Assembly (NCBI GenBank): GCA_007127495.1
Contig: SKZG01000534.1
Coordinates: forward strand, 1 to 5,840
From: Planctomycetales bacterium
GTDB lineage: Bacteria; Planctomycetota; Planctomycetia; Pirellulales; Thermoguttaceae
Reading direction: 5' to 3'
Length of the DNA stretch: 5,840 nt
The position numbers and the translations under genes are program-made. Positions 1-5,827 of this stretch are shown here, piece by piece (the stretch's first letter is position 1; every line of letters begins with the position of its first letter). The notes beneath the pieces are model-generated. The model saw nothing but the letters and a program-made list of their open reading frames with translations, made no database searches and had not been told where the DNA came from.

Positions 1-450
1 CTTCGCATCCAATGGGGAATATGGGCCCTGGTGTCGCTGCTGGTGGTCGTGAAACTGGGCGATGTGGGCGCCTTTACCGTGGGCAGGCTCCTGGGCCGCC
101 ACAAAATCGCGCCCACACTAAGCCCGGGAAAGACCGTGGAAGGCGCCGTCGGGGCACTGGTGTTCGCCTGTGCAGGTTCGTGGGTAACGTTCCAGTGGCT
201 TATCCCCTGGACAGCCAACGGTCCGGCAAACCCAGGGCCCTGGTGGGGTTGGATCCTGTTCGGCCTGCTGGTGGGCAGCGCCGGAATGGTGGGCGATCTG
301 GCCGAATCGCTCATGAAACGCGATGCCGGCGCCAAGGACTCCAGCCACTGGATGCCCGGCTTTGGCGGCGTGCTCGACCTCCTCGACTCGGTCCTGCTCG
401 CCGCGCCGGTCGGCTGGCTCTGCTGGGCCGTGGGCGTTGTCGGTTACTGA
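1..450 (+). CDS. cdsA: Phosphatidate cytidylyltransferase (CDP-diacylglycerol synthase), C-terminal part
   Basis: This integral membrane enzyme converts phosphatidic acid and CTP into CDP-diacylglycerol and pyrophosphate, the branch point to the anionic and zwitterionic phospholipids. The frame is open from base 1, so the N-terminal transmembrane part lies outside the window; 149 codons remain. Visible family blocks (numbered from the first codon) are KLGDVGAF at 18-25, the SPGKTVEG block at 41-48, hydrophobic segments around 49-68 and 82-98, and the CdsA signature from S103 to D129. That signature keeps SLMKR, K112-D113, GGVLD and D129, but has Phe121 where the family pattern has His and Leu127 where it has Arg. 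A final hydrophobic helix (131-148) ends the protein. The GTG at 31 is internal, not the start. The next gene is convergent, so cdsA ends its transcription unit; a hairpin plus T-run follows. Family assignment is firm. The substituted residues look like a lineage variant rather than decay, since the rest is intact. Confidence 0.93.
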   Translation, partial: LRIQWGIWALVSLLVVVKLGDVGAFTVGRLLGRHKIAPTLSPGKTVEGAVGALVFACAGSWVTFQWLIPWTANGPANPGPWWGWILFGLLVGSAGMVGDLAESLMKRDAGAKDSSHWMPGFGGVLDLLDSVLLAAPVGWLCWAVGVVGY

Positions 451-497
451 CCGTCCACCTACCCGTTCACGGGCCGGACGGCGACTGGTCCGTTTTT
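451..497 (+). terminator. Probable intrinsic terminator after cdsA
   Basis: An interrupted stem-loop starts at the base after the cdsA stop. CCGTCC (451-456) pairs with GGACGG (476-481), and inside it CCCG (462-465) pairs with CGGG (470-473) around a TTCA loop. A second, mutually exclusive stem pairs CGGAC (475-479) with GTCCG (488-492) and is followed directly by TTTTT (493-497), the classical rho-independent layout. The two stems share bases 476-479. Position between convergent genes fits termination of cdsA. The pairing is read by eye; no folding energy was computed. Confidence 0.5.
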
Positions 498-604
498 CGG
501 CCAACGGGCGTTACGTGCGAGGCATCCCGTCTGCGCTGCGAAACTTGGGACAGTCCCCCGCGAATGGTTCCCCCTTCACAAGCCGGCCCGAAGAGCATCT
601 GGTA
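451..604. other. Convergent intergenic region cdsA / pyrE
   Basis: This 154 bp stretch separates the two convergent stop codons. The first third holds the cdsA terminator. Further on, GGGACAGTCCC (547-557) is a perfect 11-base palindrome around a central A. It is followed by C-rich sequence (about 555-574). I found no convincing coding sequence here and no clear T-tailed hairpin serving pyrE on the minus strand. Confidence 0.6.
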
Positions 605-1165
605 TCACACCGCAGCCGGCGGATCGATGCCGAAATCGCGGATGGTGAAGAGGCTGTGCAGCGGATAGCCGGCCTTGCGGAAGGCCTCCGCCCCGCCCTC
701 CATACGGTCGACGATCGCCACGACGCGCGTTACCCTCAGCCCAAACGCTTCGACCCGTTCGATCGCCTTCAAAGACGATCCACCCGTGGTCACCACGTCT
801 TCGACGATGGCGACCTTTTCGCCCGGCTGGACGGGGCCTTCTACGTACTTGTTCGTACCGTGCCCCTTCGCCTCCTTGCGAACCATGAAGCCGCGAATCG
901 GAAGCCCACGCGCGCCGGCCATCGTGACCACGGCGGCGGTGATGGGATCGGCCCCGATGACCATACCGCCCACGGCGTCTGGCAGGCCCTCCTGCGACAG
1001 CAGATCGAGGATTCCCTCGCCTACTAGTCGGGCGCCGAGCGGGTCGAGGGTTACCTGTTTGCCGTCGAGGTAGTACGTCGCCTTCTTGCCGGAGGCGAGT
1101 GTGAACTCGCCGAACCGCAGGGCCTTTTCCAGAATAAGCGCCTTCAGTGTGTCTTGATCGTACAT
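605..1165 (-). CDS. pyrE: Orotate phosphoribosyltransferase
   Basis: This cytosolic enzyme joins orotate to PRPP, giving orotidine 5'-monophosphate, the fifth step of de novo pyrimidine synthesis. The 186-residue product matches the usual bacterial length of roughly 180-215. Key blocks are: FTLASGKKATYYLDGK at 21-36, near the N-terminus as in the family; a GADPITAA stretch at 71-78; the flexible catalytic loop with RKEAKGHGT at 96-104, holding the conserved Lys and His; and the PRPP-binding motif IVEDVVTTGGS at 120-130. The C-terminal DFGI (177-180) is near the end. The frame is open further upstream, but ATG at 1163-1165 is preceded at 6 nt by GGAGG, and the extra residues upstream do not resemble OPRT. 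The LysM/YkuD gene ends 37 bp upstream on the same strand, so pyrE may be the distal gene of a two-gene unit. Nothing suggests damage. A bifunctional PyrE-PyrF fusion is excluded by the stop codon. Confidence 0.96.
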   Translation of the reverse strand: MYDQDTLKALILEKALRFGEFTLASGKKATYYLDGKQVTLDPLGARLVGEGILDLLSQEGLPDAVGGMVIGADPITAAVVTMAGARGLPIRGFMVRKEAKGHGTNKYVEGPVQPGEKVAIVEDVVTTGGSSLKAIERVEAFGLRVTRVVAIVDRMEGGAEAFRKAGYPLHSLFTIRDFGIDPPAAV

Positions 1166-1171
1166 GTCTGT

Positions 1172-1176
1172 CCTCC
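1172..1176 (-). promoter_or_regulatory. Ribosome binding site of pyrE
   Basis: GGAGG on the minus strand lies 6 nt before the ATG at 1163-1165. It decides the pyrE start against longer in-frame alternatives reaching up to 1279, and it falls within the 37 bp gap after the upstream gene. Confidence 0.8.
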
Positions 1177-1202
1177 GTAGTGCCAATCTCCGCCCCTGTT
1201 TT

Positions 1203-2633
1203 CTACCGCCGAATGATGACACGCGACCCGATCGACAGGATGCCGTACACGTCTTCGATGTCGCGCCGATCCAGGGCAATGTGGCAGCGCGGCGCGGCGC
1301 GGCCGATGTTTTGCGGGTCGTTCGTGCCGTGGATGCCGATGTGGGCCGGTTGCTCGTACCCTTTGCCGAGTCCTATCCAGAGGTGGCCGAGTGGATTACG
1401 CGGGTCGTGTGCCTCGATAGTGACACCGTCGGCTCCGTAATAGGTCGGGCCGGCGCCTTTGTAGGTGACTATATAGTTTCCTTCCAGCTCCGGCTGCTCG
1501 CGTCCGAGTCCAACGCGAAAGCGACCGGCGTACAAGTCGCCCAACATCAGGGAAAGCTCGTAATCACCGAGATGAAGCATCGCATAGAACGGCCCTCGCA
1601 CCACTTTCAGTTCCTGCCCCGGTTGTACGCCGCGCGGGTCGCGTATCCCGTTGATGTTCGCAATCAGTTCCGGCGGCACGTCGTACTGGTCGGCAATGCT
1701 TTGGAGCGTGTCGCCCGGCCTCACCACGTAGGGTGGCTCGAGCAGGCTTTGCCTGGAAAAGATGACCGTACCGGCCAACTGGTCCAGCAGTTCGACCACT
1801 TGCCGCGCCTGCTGCGCAGTGAGGCCCGGATCGCGGTACAGTCGGCTCAGCTCGCGGTGTGCTTCGGCCAATCGACCCGCGTCGAGTTTCCGATAGACCT
1901 CGTCCATCAGCCGTTGAAATCCCTGCTCCGTGTCGTGGTGCGAGTGCCCACGGTCCGGCATGAGGCCAAAATCGCGGCGCGAGGCCGGCGGTCGGTCATA
2001 ACGCGCGGCGCCGGTATCATGATCGCTGCCCGGCGGATCGTAGGACGGGGCAAGACCGGCTGCTGCCTGAGCCGCCGGCCATGCCGGCGCGTCGGCACCG
2101 GCACGATCGGCCCCGGTGTGGAAAGGCGGGCCGGAAATCGTACACTCAGAACCGCATGCCGAGGTACCCGACGCCGGCCGAACTCGCGGATCCTCGCCCA
2201 TCTCGCCAGAAGCTTCCGCATACGCGGAAATGGAGGTTTCGTTCCGCCCGGCAGGCACATTATAATGGGCCGGCGCAGGATACGGTGACGCCGGCGCCTG
2301 GCCAAACCCGCTGTGCGGGTACGGCGATGGTCCTGGTTGGACGGGGATCGACGCGCCGTGGCCGGGGTCCGGCCCTGCGGCAGCGGCCGGCGCGTAGGAG
2401 GAGCCGTCCTGGGCGGCAGGCGGGCGGTTCGACGGCGGACTCGCACCGAAAGGGGCACCCAAGCTGGGGCTCGTCGGCATTTGCACCAGCGGCGCGCCGC
2501 TTTGCGGTACCGCCAAGCCCTCAACGTGCGGGGGCAGTTCGTCCGACTCGGGCGAGCGTGAAACGGCCGTGTACACGACCGCCGTCACAATCCCCAACGC
2601 GGCAAAAATGAACAGCGGCTTCAGCGTGTCCAT
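1203..2633 (-). CDS. Membrane-anchored LysM and L,D-transpeptidase (YkuD)-like protein with altered active-site motif
   Basis: The 476-residue product probably acts outside the inner membrane on peptidoglycan. In order it has: a signal anchor or signal peptide (hydrophobic about 6-24); a long Pro/Ala/Gly/Ser-rich linker (about 26-215), probably disordered, with a Cys pair at 160 and 164; a short helical segment (about 234-288); a LysM peptidoglycan-binding domain (about 302-345, YVVRPGDTLQSIA...PGQELKVV); and a YkuD-type domain (about 348-476). The YkuD block GIHGTNDP with His435 is intact. The following catalytic motif, usually SxGCIR, reads PRCHIAL: on ungapped alignment His451 occupies the nucleophile position, Cys450 the Gly position, Pro448 replaces Ser and Ala453 replaces Arg. 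Activity is therefore uncertain. The ATG at 2631-2633 was chosen because AAGGAGG precedes it by 6 nt and the anchor starts immediately after; longer in-frame starts up to 2768 would only add non-hydrophobic residues. It sits 37 bp upstream of pyrE. The domain family is firm; the enzymatic role is not. Confidence 0.88.
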   Translation of the reverse strand: MDTLKPLFIFAALGIVTAVVYTAVSRSPESDELPPHVEGLAVPQSGAPLVQMPTSPSLGAPFGASPPSNRPPAAQDGSSYAPAAAAGPDPGHGASIPVQPGPSPYPHSGFGQAPASPYPAPAHYNVPAGRNETSISAYAEASGEMGEDPRVRPASGTSACGSECTISGPPFHTGADRAGADAPAWPAAQAAAGLAPSYDPPGSDHDTGAARYDRPPASRRDFGLMPDRGHSHHDTEQGFQRLMDEVYRKLDAGRLAEAHRELSRLYRDPGLTAQQARQVVELLDQLAGTVIFSRQSLLEPPYVVRPGDTLQSIADQYDVPPELIANINGIRDPRGVQPGQELKVVRGPFYAMLHLGDYELSLMLGDLYAGRFRVGLGREQPELEGNYIVTYKGAGPTYYGADGVTIEAHDPRNPLGHLWIGLGKGYEQPAHIGIHGTNDPQNIGRAAPRCHIALDRRDIEDVYGILSIGSRVIIRR

Positions 2634-2639
2634 GATCGT

Positions 2640-2646
2640 CCTCCTT
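2640..2646 (-). promoter_or_regulatory. Ribosome binding site of the LysM/YkuD gene
   Basis: AAGGAGG on the minus strand, 6 nt before the ATG at 2631-2633. It fixes the start of the LysM/YkuD gene; the open frame upstream of it, to 2768, would overlap the RBS of the divergent gene and is not used. Confidence 0.85.
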
Positions 2647-2706
2647 GACGATGTTACCATATCCCGTAACGGTCTATAGGTTCTGTCCCAAGGTTGGTGC
2701 GGCACG

Positions 2707-2729
2707 AAGGGGACCTCATCCATCCCCTT
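2707..2729. repeat. Perfect 7 bp inverted repeat in divergent intergenic region
   Basis: AAGGGGA and TCCCCTT are exact reverse complements separated by nine bases. It may be an operator or a 5'-UTR hairpin for the downstream zinc-ribbon gene. Its site between divergent genes is the only support for function. Confidence 0.4.
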
Positions 2730-2771
2730 GACCGATGACCGCATGTGCAATTTCCAGCCAGGAGCCACGGC

Positions 2772-3044
2772 ATGAGCGATGACTTCAGCTTCGATTCACC
2801 TGATAACGAACTACGCGATGACGAGTATCCCGACGAACCGGTCGAGGATGACGACACCGACACGTACGCCTGCCCCCACTGCGGGGCAGAGGTGTACGAC
2901 GACGCCGTCCAATGTCCGGTGTGCGGCGATTTTATCATGGCCTCGGAAATCTCGTCGGCCGATTGGCCCGTCTGGTGGCTCGCCCTCGGAGTTGCCGGCG
3001 TTGTCGCCGCCGTCCTGGTCCTGGTCGGTTTGCTCGGCAGCTAA
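2772..3044 (+). CDS. Small tail-anchored zinc-ribbon membrane protein
   Basis: The 90-residue product has three parts. Residues 1-31 are strongly acidic, with 15 Asp/Glu and one Arg. A zinc ribbon follows with two CxxC knuckles, C34-P-H-C37 and C48-P-V-C51, which should bind one zinc ion. A single hydrophobic helix (about 65-87) ends the protein three residues before the stop, so it is probably a tail-anchored inner-membrane protein with the ribbon facing the cytoplasm. ATG at 2772 was chosen because AGGAG (2760-2764) precedes it by 7 nt; the upstream in-frame ATG at 2745 has no such site. Short zinc-ribbon plus one-TM proteins of this type are common but functionally undefined, and no partner is visible. 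It is divergent from the LysM/YkuD gene and convergent with the Aas-like gene, so it is probably transcribed alone. No specific function is assigned. Confidence 0.82.
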   Translation: MSDDFSFDSPDNELRDDEYPDEPVEDDDTDTYACPHCGAEVYDDAVQCPVCGDFIMASEISSADWPVWWLALGVAGVVAAVLVLVGLLGS

Positions 3045-3202
3045 TTGTGTCTGGGAACCCCCATTTCGGCTGGCGCCTTCGCCCAAACATCCCGGAGCGC
3101 CCAGCTTGAAAAACTGACTCCGGACTTTCCGCGCGCTTCACCGGCCAAGCCCGACGATTGTACGCGCACCGGCCAAGCAACGCCATACCGAAAATTGGAC
3201 CG
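3045..3202. other. Convergent intergenic region, zinc-ribbon gene / Aas-like gene
   Basis: This 158 bp stretch separates convergent stops. GCTGGCGC (3069-3076) can pair with GCGCCCAGC (3097-3105) with one bulged C and a loop of about 20 nt, giving a possible terminator or end-of-transcript hairpin. No T-run follows it on either strand. The 12 bp direct repeat at 3139-3178 is in the second half. No coding sequence is convincing here. Confidence 0.5.
3139..3178. repeat. 12 bp direct repeat, two copies at 28 bp spacing
   Basis: CACCGGCCAAGC occurs at 3139-3150 and again at 3167-3178, exact in both copies and separated by 16 bp. It lies in the convergent intergenic region, just past the end of the Aas-like gene. 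Function is unknown; a local duplication or a paired binding site are both possible. Confidence 0.55.
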
Positions 3203-5827
3203 TCACGATTCGCGCGTGGAGCTAAATTCCGCCTCGGCCAGCTCCCGTATCCGGCGCAGGTCGAGCTTGCCTGTGCCCAGTAAAGGGATCTCCTCGACAT
3301 GGTGGAAGCTGTCCGGCGTGGGAATCCATAGCCGGGGCAACTCGGTTTCGGCCAGCGCATGGCAAATGTCCTCGGGGTTCTTCGGCAAGCCGGTGTGCAG
3401 CACGACCAACCGTTCGCCCTTGCGCGGCTCGGGCACGGAAGTGACCACGAACTGGCGGTCCGGCACATCGGCTTCCGATTCCGATGCGGACTCCACGCCC
3501 GCCGGCTGCGAATCGCTCAAGACCTGGCCGATCATCTCCTCGACGCGCAGGTGCGGCACCATCTCGCCGCCGATTTTGGCGAATCGGCTTTCGCGCCCCG
3601 TGATCCTAATGAATCCTTCGGCGTCCATCGTGGCGACGTCGCCGGTAACGTACCAGCCGTCGCGTAATACTTCGGCGGTCTTCTCCGGTTCGTCGAGGTA
3701 GCCCTTCATCACATTCGGACCGGTTATCATGAGCATGCCCGACTTCCCCGCCTCCAACTCGTTGCCGGTGTCCAAGTCGACCACTTTGGCGCGGATGCCC
3801 GGCAGCGGCCGCCCAACGGTGCCCTCCTTCACGCCGGTATCACCTGGGGTAACAGCCCGGCTGCGCGGGATGTTTGCGCTGACGACCGGGGAAAGCTCCG
3901 TCGTGCCGTAGCCTTCGATGGGCCGCACGCCGAACTTTTGTTCGAAAGCGTCGGCGACCTCCTTCGGCAGCTTTTCGGAGCCGGCCACCACCACGTCGAG
4001 CGTGGCGAACTCCTCCGGCGTACACCGGCGAGTGTAGGACCGGAGGAACGTGGGCGAGCCCACCAGGATGGTCACGCCGTGCTCCCGGCACAGCTTACCC
4101 ACCTGCCGCGCCTCCAACGGCGTGTAGTGGTACACGCCCTTCGGCTGAAGCGTGAGCACGCTCCACATTGTGGCGGTATAGCCGAACGAGTGGAAGAAGG
4201 GAAGGATGCCCAGTAAGACGTCGTCGCGGCGCAGGTGAAGAATGCGCTGGACCGAGTCGAGGTTCGAGCCGATGTTCCCATACGTGAGCATGACACCCTT
4301 CGGCTGCCCTGTTGAACCGGAGGTGAAAATAACCGTCAGCAGGTCGTCCGGGTCGATCTTGGTAAGGCGCAGCCGGCGCTCCAGCGACCAGACGGGCTCA
4401 AGCTGGGCAATGGTCGCCGAGACCACCTTGTCAAGCGACGTCACCTTTTCGCGGAAATCTTCGAGGAACACCAATTCGGCGTCGATGCGCAGGTCGAGCC
4501 GCTCCATCACGCGGCGGCTGGTCAACACGTGCCGGATCCCACAACGTGCGATGCACGTATTGAGCACGTCGGAACTGAGCGTGTAATTGAGGTTCACCGA
4601 AATGCGCTGGTCGAGGGCCAGCGCTGCGTTGGCCACCACGGCGGCGGCCGACGGCGGGAGCAGCAGTCCCACGTAACGCTCGTCGCCGGCCAGTGCATGG
4701 CGGCGCAGGAGGCGGCGCAGGATGAGCGTTCTGGTCAGCATGCTGCCGCCGGTAAGACGCATGCCGGTCGAATCGGCCACTTTCTCGCGGAATCGTGCGC
4801 GGCGGCACATCCGGAGAAAACGCCGGGGCAGGTTCATCGCGTGGCGTCGTTCGTCGTCCATCAGGTCAGCTCCCAATTCTTGTACGGCCTTGCGAACTTG
4901 GTTCGGGCCTTTCGGATGATGGATCGGCTTCCCGAAGCGGATGGTTACGGTCCGGCGAAGACGTCGGGGGATTTTCCAAAAGAATTTGCCCCCCTCGAAA
5001 CTGAATATGCTACCCCATAGCCCCGCCAGGTACACCGGCACCACGGGGCAATCGGTGCCCTTGCGGACGGCGAGGAACCCCGGCTCGAAGCGGCGGAGGT
5101 CGCCCGTCCGGCTGAGGCCGCCTTCGGGAAAAATGGCGACAATGTCGCCGCGCCGGAGGGTATCGCGGGCGGTGCGCAACGCCTCGACCACCGACGACTT
5201 CTTACCCGGACGGACCGGAATCACCGCACCCAACCGCCCAAACCAGCCCAACAGCCGGTTGTCGAAGTAATTTGCGTACACCAAAAAGTGCGGATGGCGC
5301 GGCGAATACAGGCCCACGAGCAGACCATCGGCAAAGCTGAGGTGATTCGGCGCGAGCAAGACGCCGCCATGGGCGGGCACGTTTTGCAGCCCCTCGAGCT
5401 TCACCCGATACACCAACCGCGACGCGATCCACAGCACAAAGCGAACCGTTTCCCGCGGGATGATCAGCACCATGGCCACCACGGCCGGTGCCAAGGCCAA
5501 GCCGCTGAGCAGGAAAATGGTCCGGCCGCTGAAAAACCACGCCAGCAGTGCGAAAACGCCCGCCGCGATGAGGGCGCCGGTAAAGGTCAGCAGGTTGCTG
5601 GCGGCCAGGATCACCCCGCGCGAGGCCACCGGGCTGCGGTATTGCAGAAACGATTGCAGCGGCACGTCGTAAATGCCCGCACAAAAGCCCAGCCCAAAAA
5701 GACACATAGCGGTGAGCACATAGCCCGACGTGAGAAACATGCTCCCGTCCATTGCGACGGCCCCGGCGGGCACGAAAGCCAATGACACGGAACCGATCAC
5801 AATGCCGGCCGCGGCGAACGAACTCAC
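3203..5827 (-). CDS. aas: Aas-like fusion: partial MFS transporter, PlsC acyltransferase and acyl-ACP synthetase
   Basis: The 874-residue reading frame combines modules for lysophospholipid recycling at the inner membrane. Residues 1-125 form about four hydrophobic helices matching the C-terminal part of an LplT-type MFS transporter (AGIYDVPLQSFLQYRSP at 50-66). A PlsC domain follows (about 140-330) with the catalytic NHLSFAD motif (His162, Asp167) and FPEGG (233-237). An AMP-forming synthetase occupies about 360-865, with the P-loop FTSGSTGQPKG (501-511), GYGTTELSP (639-647), YVTGD (726-730) and the C-terminal Lys854 in GTGKLD. E. coli Aas (719 residues) has only the PlsC and synthetase parts and reacylates 2-acyl-lysophosphatidylethanolamine using ACP and ATP. 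Full three-part fusions would be about 1,100 residues or more, so roughly two thirds of the transporter is missing. The start given is GTG at 5825-5827, the first possible one after an in-frame TGA (5837-5839); no clear RBS precedes it. PlsC and synthetase calls are firm; the start and the state of the MFS part are not. Confidence 0.85.
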   Translation of the reverse strand: MSSFAAAGIVIGSVSLAFVPAGAVAMDGSMFLTSGYVLTAMCLFGLGFCAGIYDVPLQSFLQYRSPVASRGVILAASNLLTFTGALIAAGVFALLAWFFSGRTIFLLSGLALAPAVVAMVLIIPRETVRFVLWIASRLVYRVKLEGLQNVPAHGGVLLAPNHLSFADGLLVGLYSPRHPHFLVYANYFDNRLLGWFGRLGAVIPVRPGKKSSVVEALRTARDTLRRGDIVAIFPEGGLSRTGDLRRFEPGFLAVRKGTDCPVVPVYLAGLWGSIFSFEGGKFFWKIPRRLRRTVTIRFGKPIHHPKGPNQVRKAVQELGADLMDDERRHAMNLPRRFLRMCRRARFREKVADSTGMRLTGGSMLTRTLILRRLLRRHALAGDERYVGLLLPPSAAAVVANAALALDQRISVNLNYTLSSDVLNTCIARCGIRHVLTSRRVMERLDLRIDAELVFLEDFREKVTSLDKVVSATIAQLEPVWSLERRLRLTKIDPDDLLTVIFTSGSTGQPKGVMLTYGNIGSNLDSVQRILHLRRDDVLLGILPFFHSFGYTATMWSVLTLQPKGVYHYTPLEARQVGKLCREHGVTILVGSPTFLRSYTRRCTPEEFATLDVVVAGSEKLPKEVADAFEQKFGVRPIEGYGTTELSPVVSANIPRSRAVTPGDTGVKEGTVGRPLPGIRAKVVDLDTGNELEAGKSGMLMITGPNVMKGYLDEPEKTAEVLRDGWYVTGDVATMDAEGFIRITGRESRFAKIGGEMVPHLRVEEMIGQVLSDSQPAGVESASESEADVPDRQFVVTSVPEPRKGERLVVLHTGLPKNPEDICHALAETELPRLWIPTPDSFHHVEEIPLLGTGKLDLRRIRELAEAEFSSTRES
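5450..5827 (-). other. Truncated LplT-like MFS domain at the N-terminus of the Aas fusion
   Basis: Only about four of the expected twelve transmembrane helices are present here: roughly residues 4-25, 33-52, 72-96 and 103-123 of the fusion. The codons between the TGA (5837-5839) and the GTG encode Cys-Ala-Ile, which read as a natural continuation of the first helix. That suggests the frame once extended further upstream. Whether the N-terminal MFS part is present as a separate or broken gene lies beyond the window edge. Confidence 0.55.

Larger units (their letters stand above)
2634..2771. promoter_or_regulatory. Divergent intergenic region with candidate promoters and inverted repeats
   Basis: This 138 bp region must hold promoters for both the LysM/YkuD gene (minus) and the zinc-ribbon gene (plus). 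Two inverted repeats are visible: GTTAC (2653-2657) with GTAAC (2666-2670) around 8 nt, close to the minus-strand start, and AAGGGGA (2707-2713) with TCCCCTT (2723-2729) around 9 nt, 42 nt before the plus-strand start. A TATGGT on the minus strand (2657-2662) could be a -10 element but lacks a good -35. TTGACC (2728-2733) on the plus strand resembles a -35 but has no good -10. Regulatory content is inferred from position; no individual promoter can be called firmly. Confidence 0.4.

Noticed and set aside
12..668. Plus-strand open frames overlapping cdsA and running into pyrE
   Set aside because: They are out of frame with the CdsA signature, and their translations are rich in Arg, Gly and Pro without domains.
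1260..1331. Frameshift or simple indel as the cause of the unusual YkuD motif
   Set aside because: The reading frame is intact on both sides, the residue count matches a canonical motif, and neither alternative frame restores SxGCxR.
1164..2288. Long plus-strand open frame (374 codons) opposite the LysM/YkuD gene
   Set aside because: It is antisense to a gene with clear LysM and YkuD motifs, has an Arg-rich low-quality translation, no recognisable domain, and no good RBS. It is a GC-driven shadow frame.
2683..2692. CTGTCCCAAG matching, in inverse orientation, bases 544-553
   Set aside because: A single shared 10-mer between two intergenic regions is within chance expectation for a window of this size.
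2728..2756. TTGACC as a -35 box for the zinc-ribbon gene
   Set aside because: At 17 bp spacing the -10 position reads TTTCCA, a poor match, and the transcript would start very close to or within the RBS.
2634..2768. Upstream extension of the LysM/YkuD gene to an ATG at 2768
   Set aside because: AAGGAGG lies 6 nt before the internal ATG at 2633, the membrane anchor starts there, and the extension would overlap the RBS region of the divergent gene.
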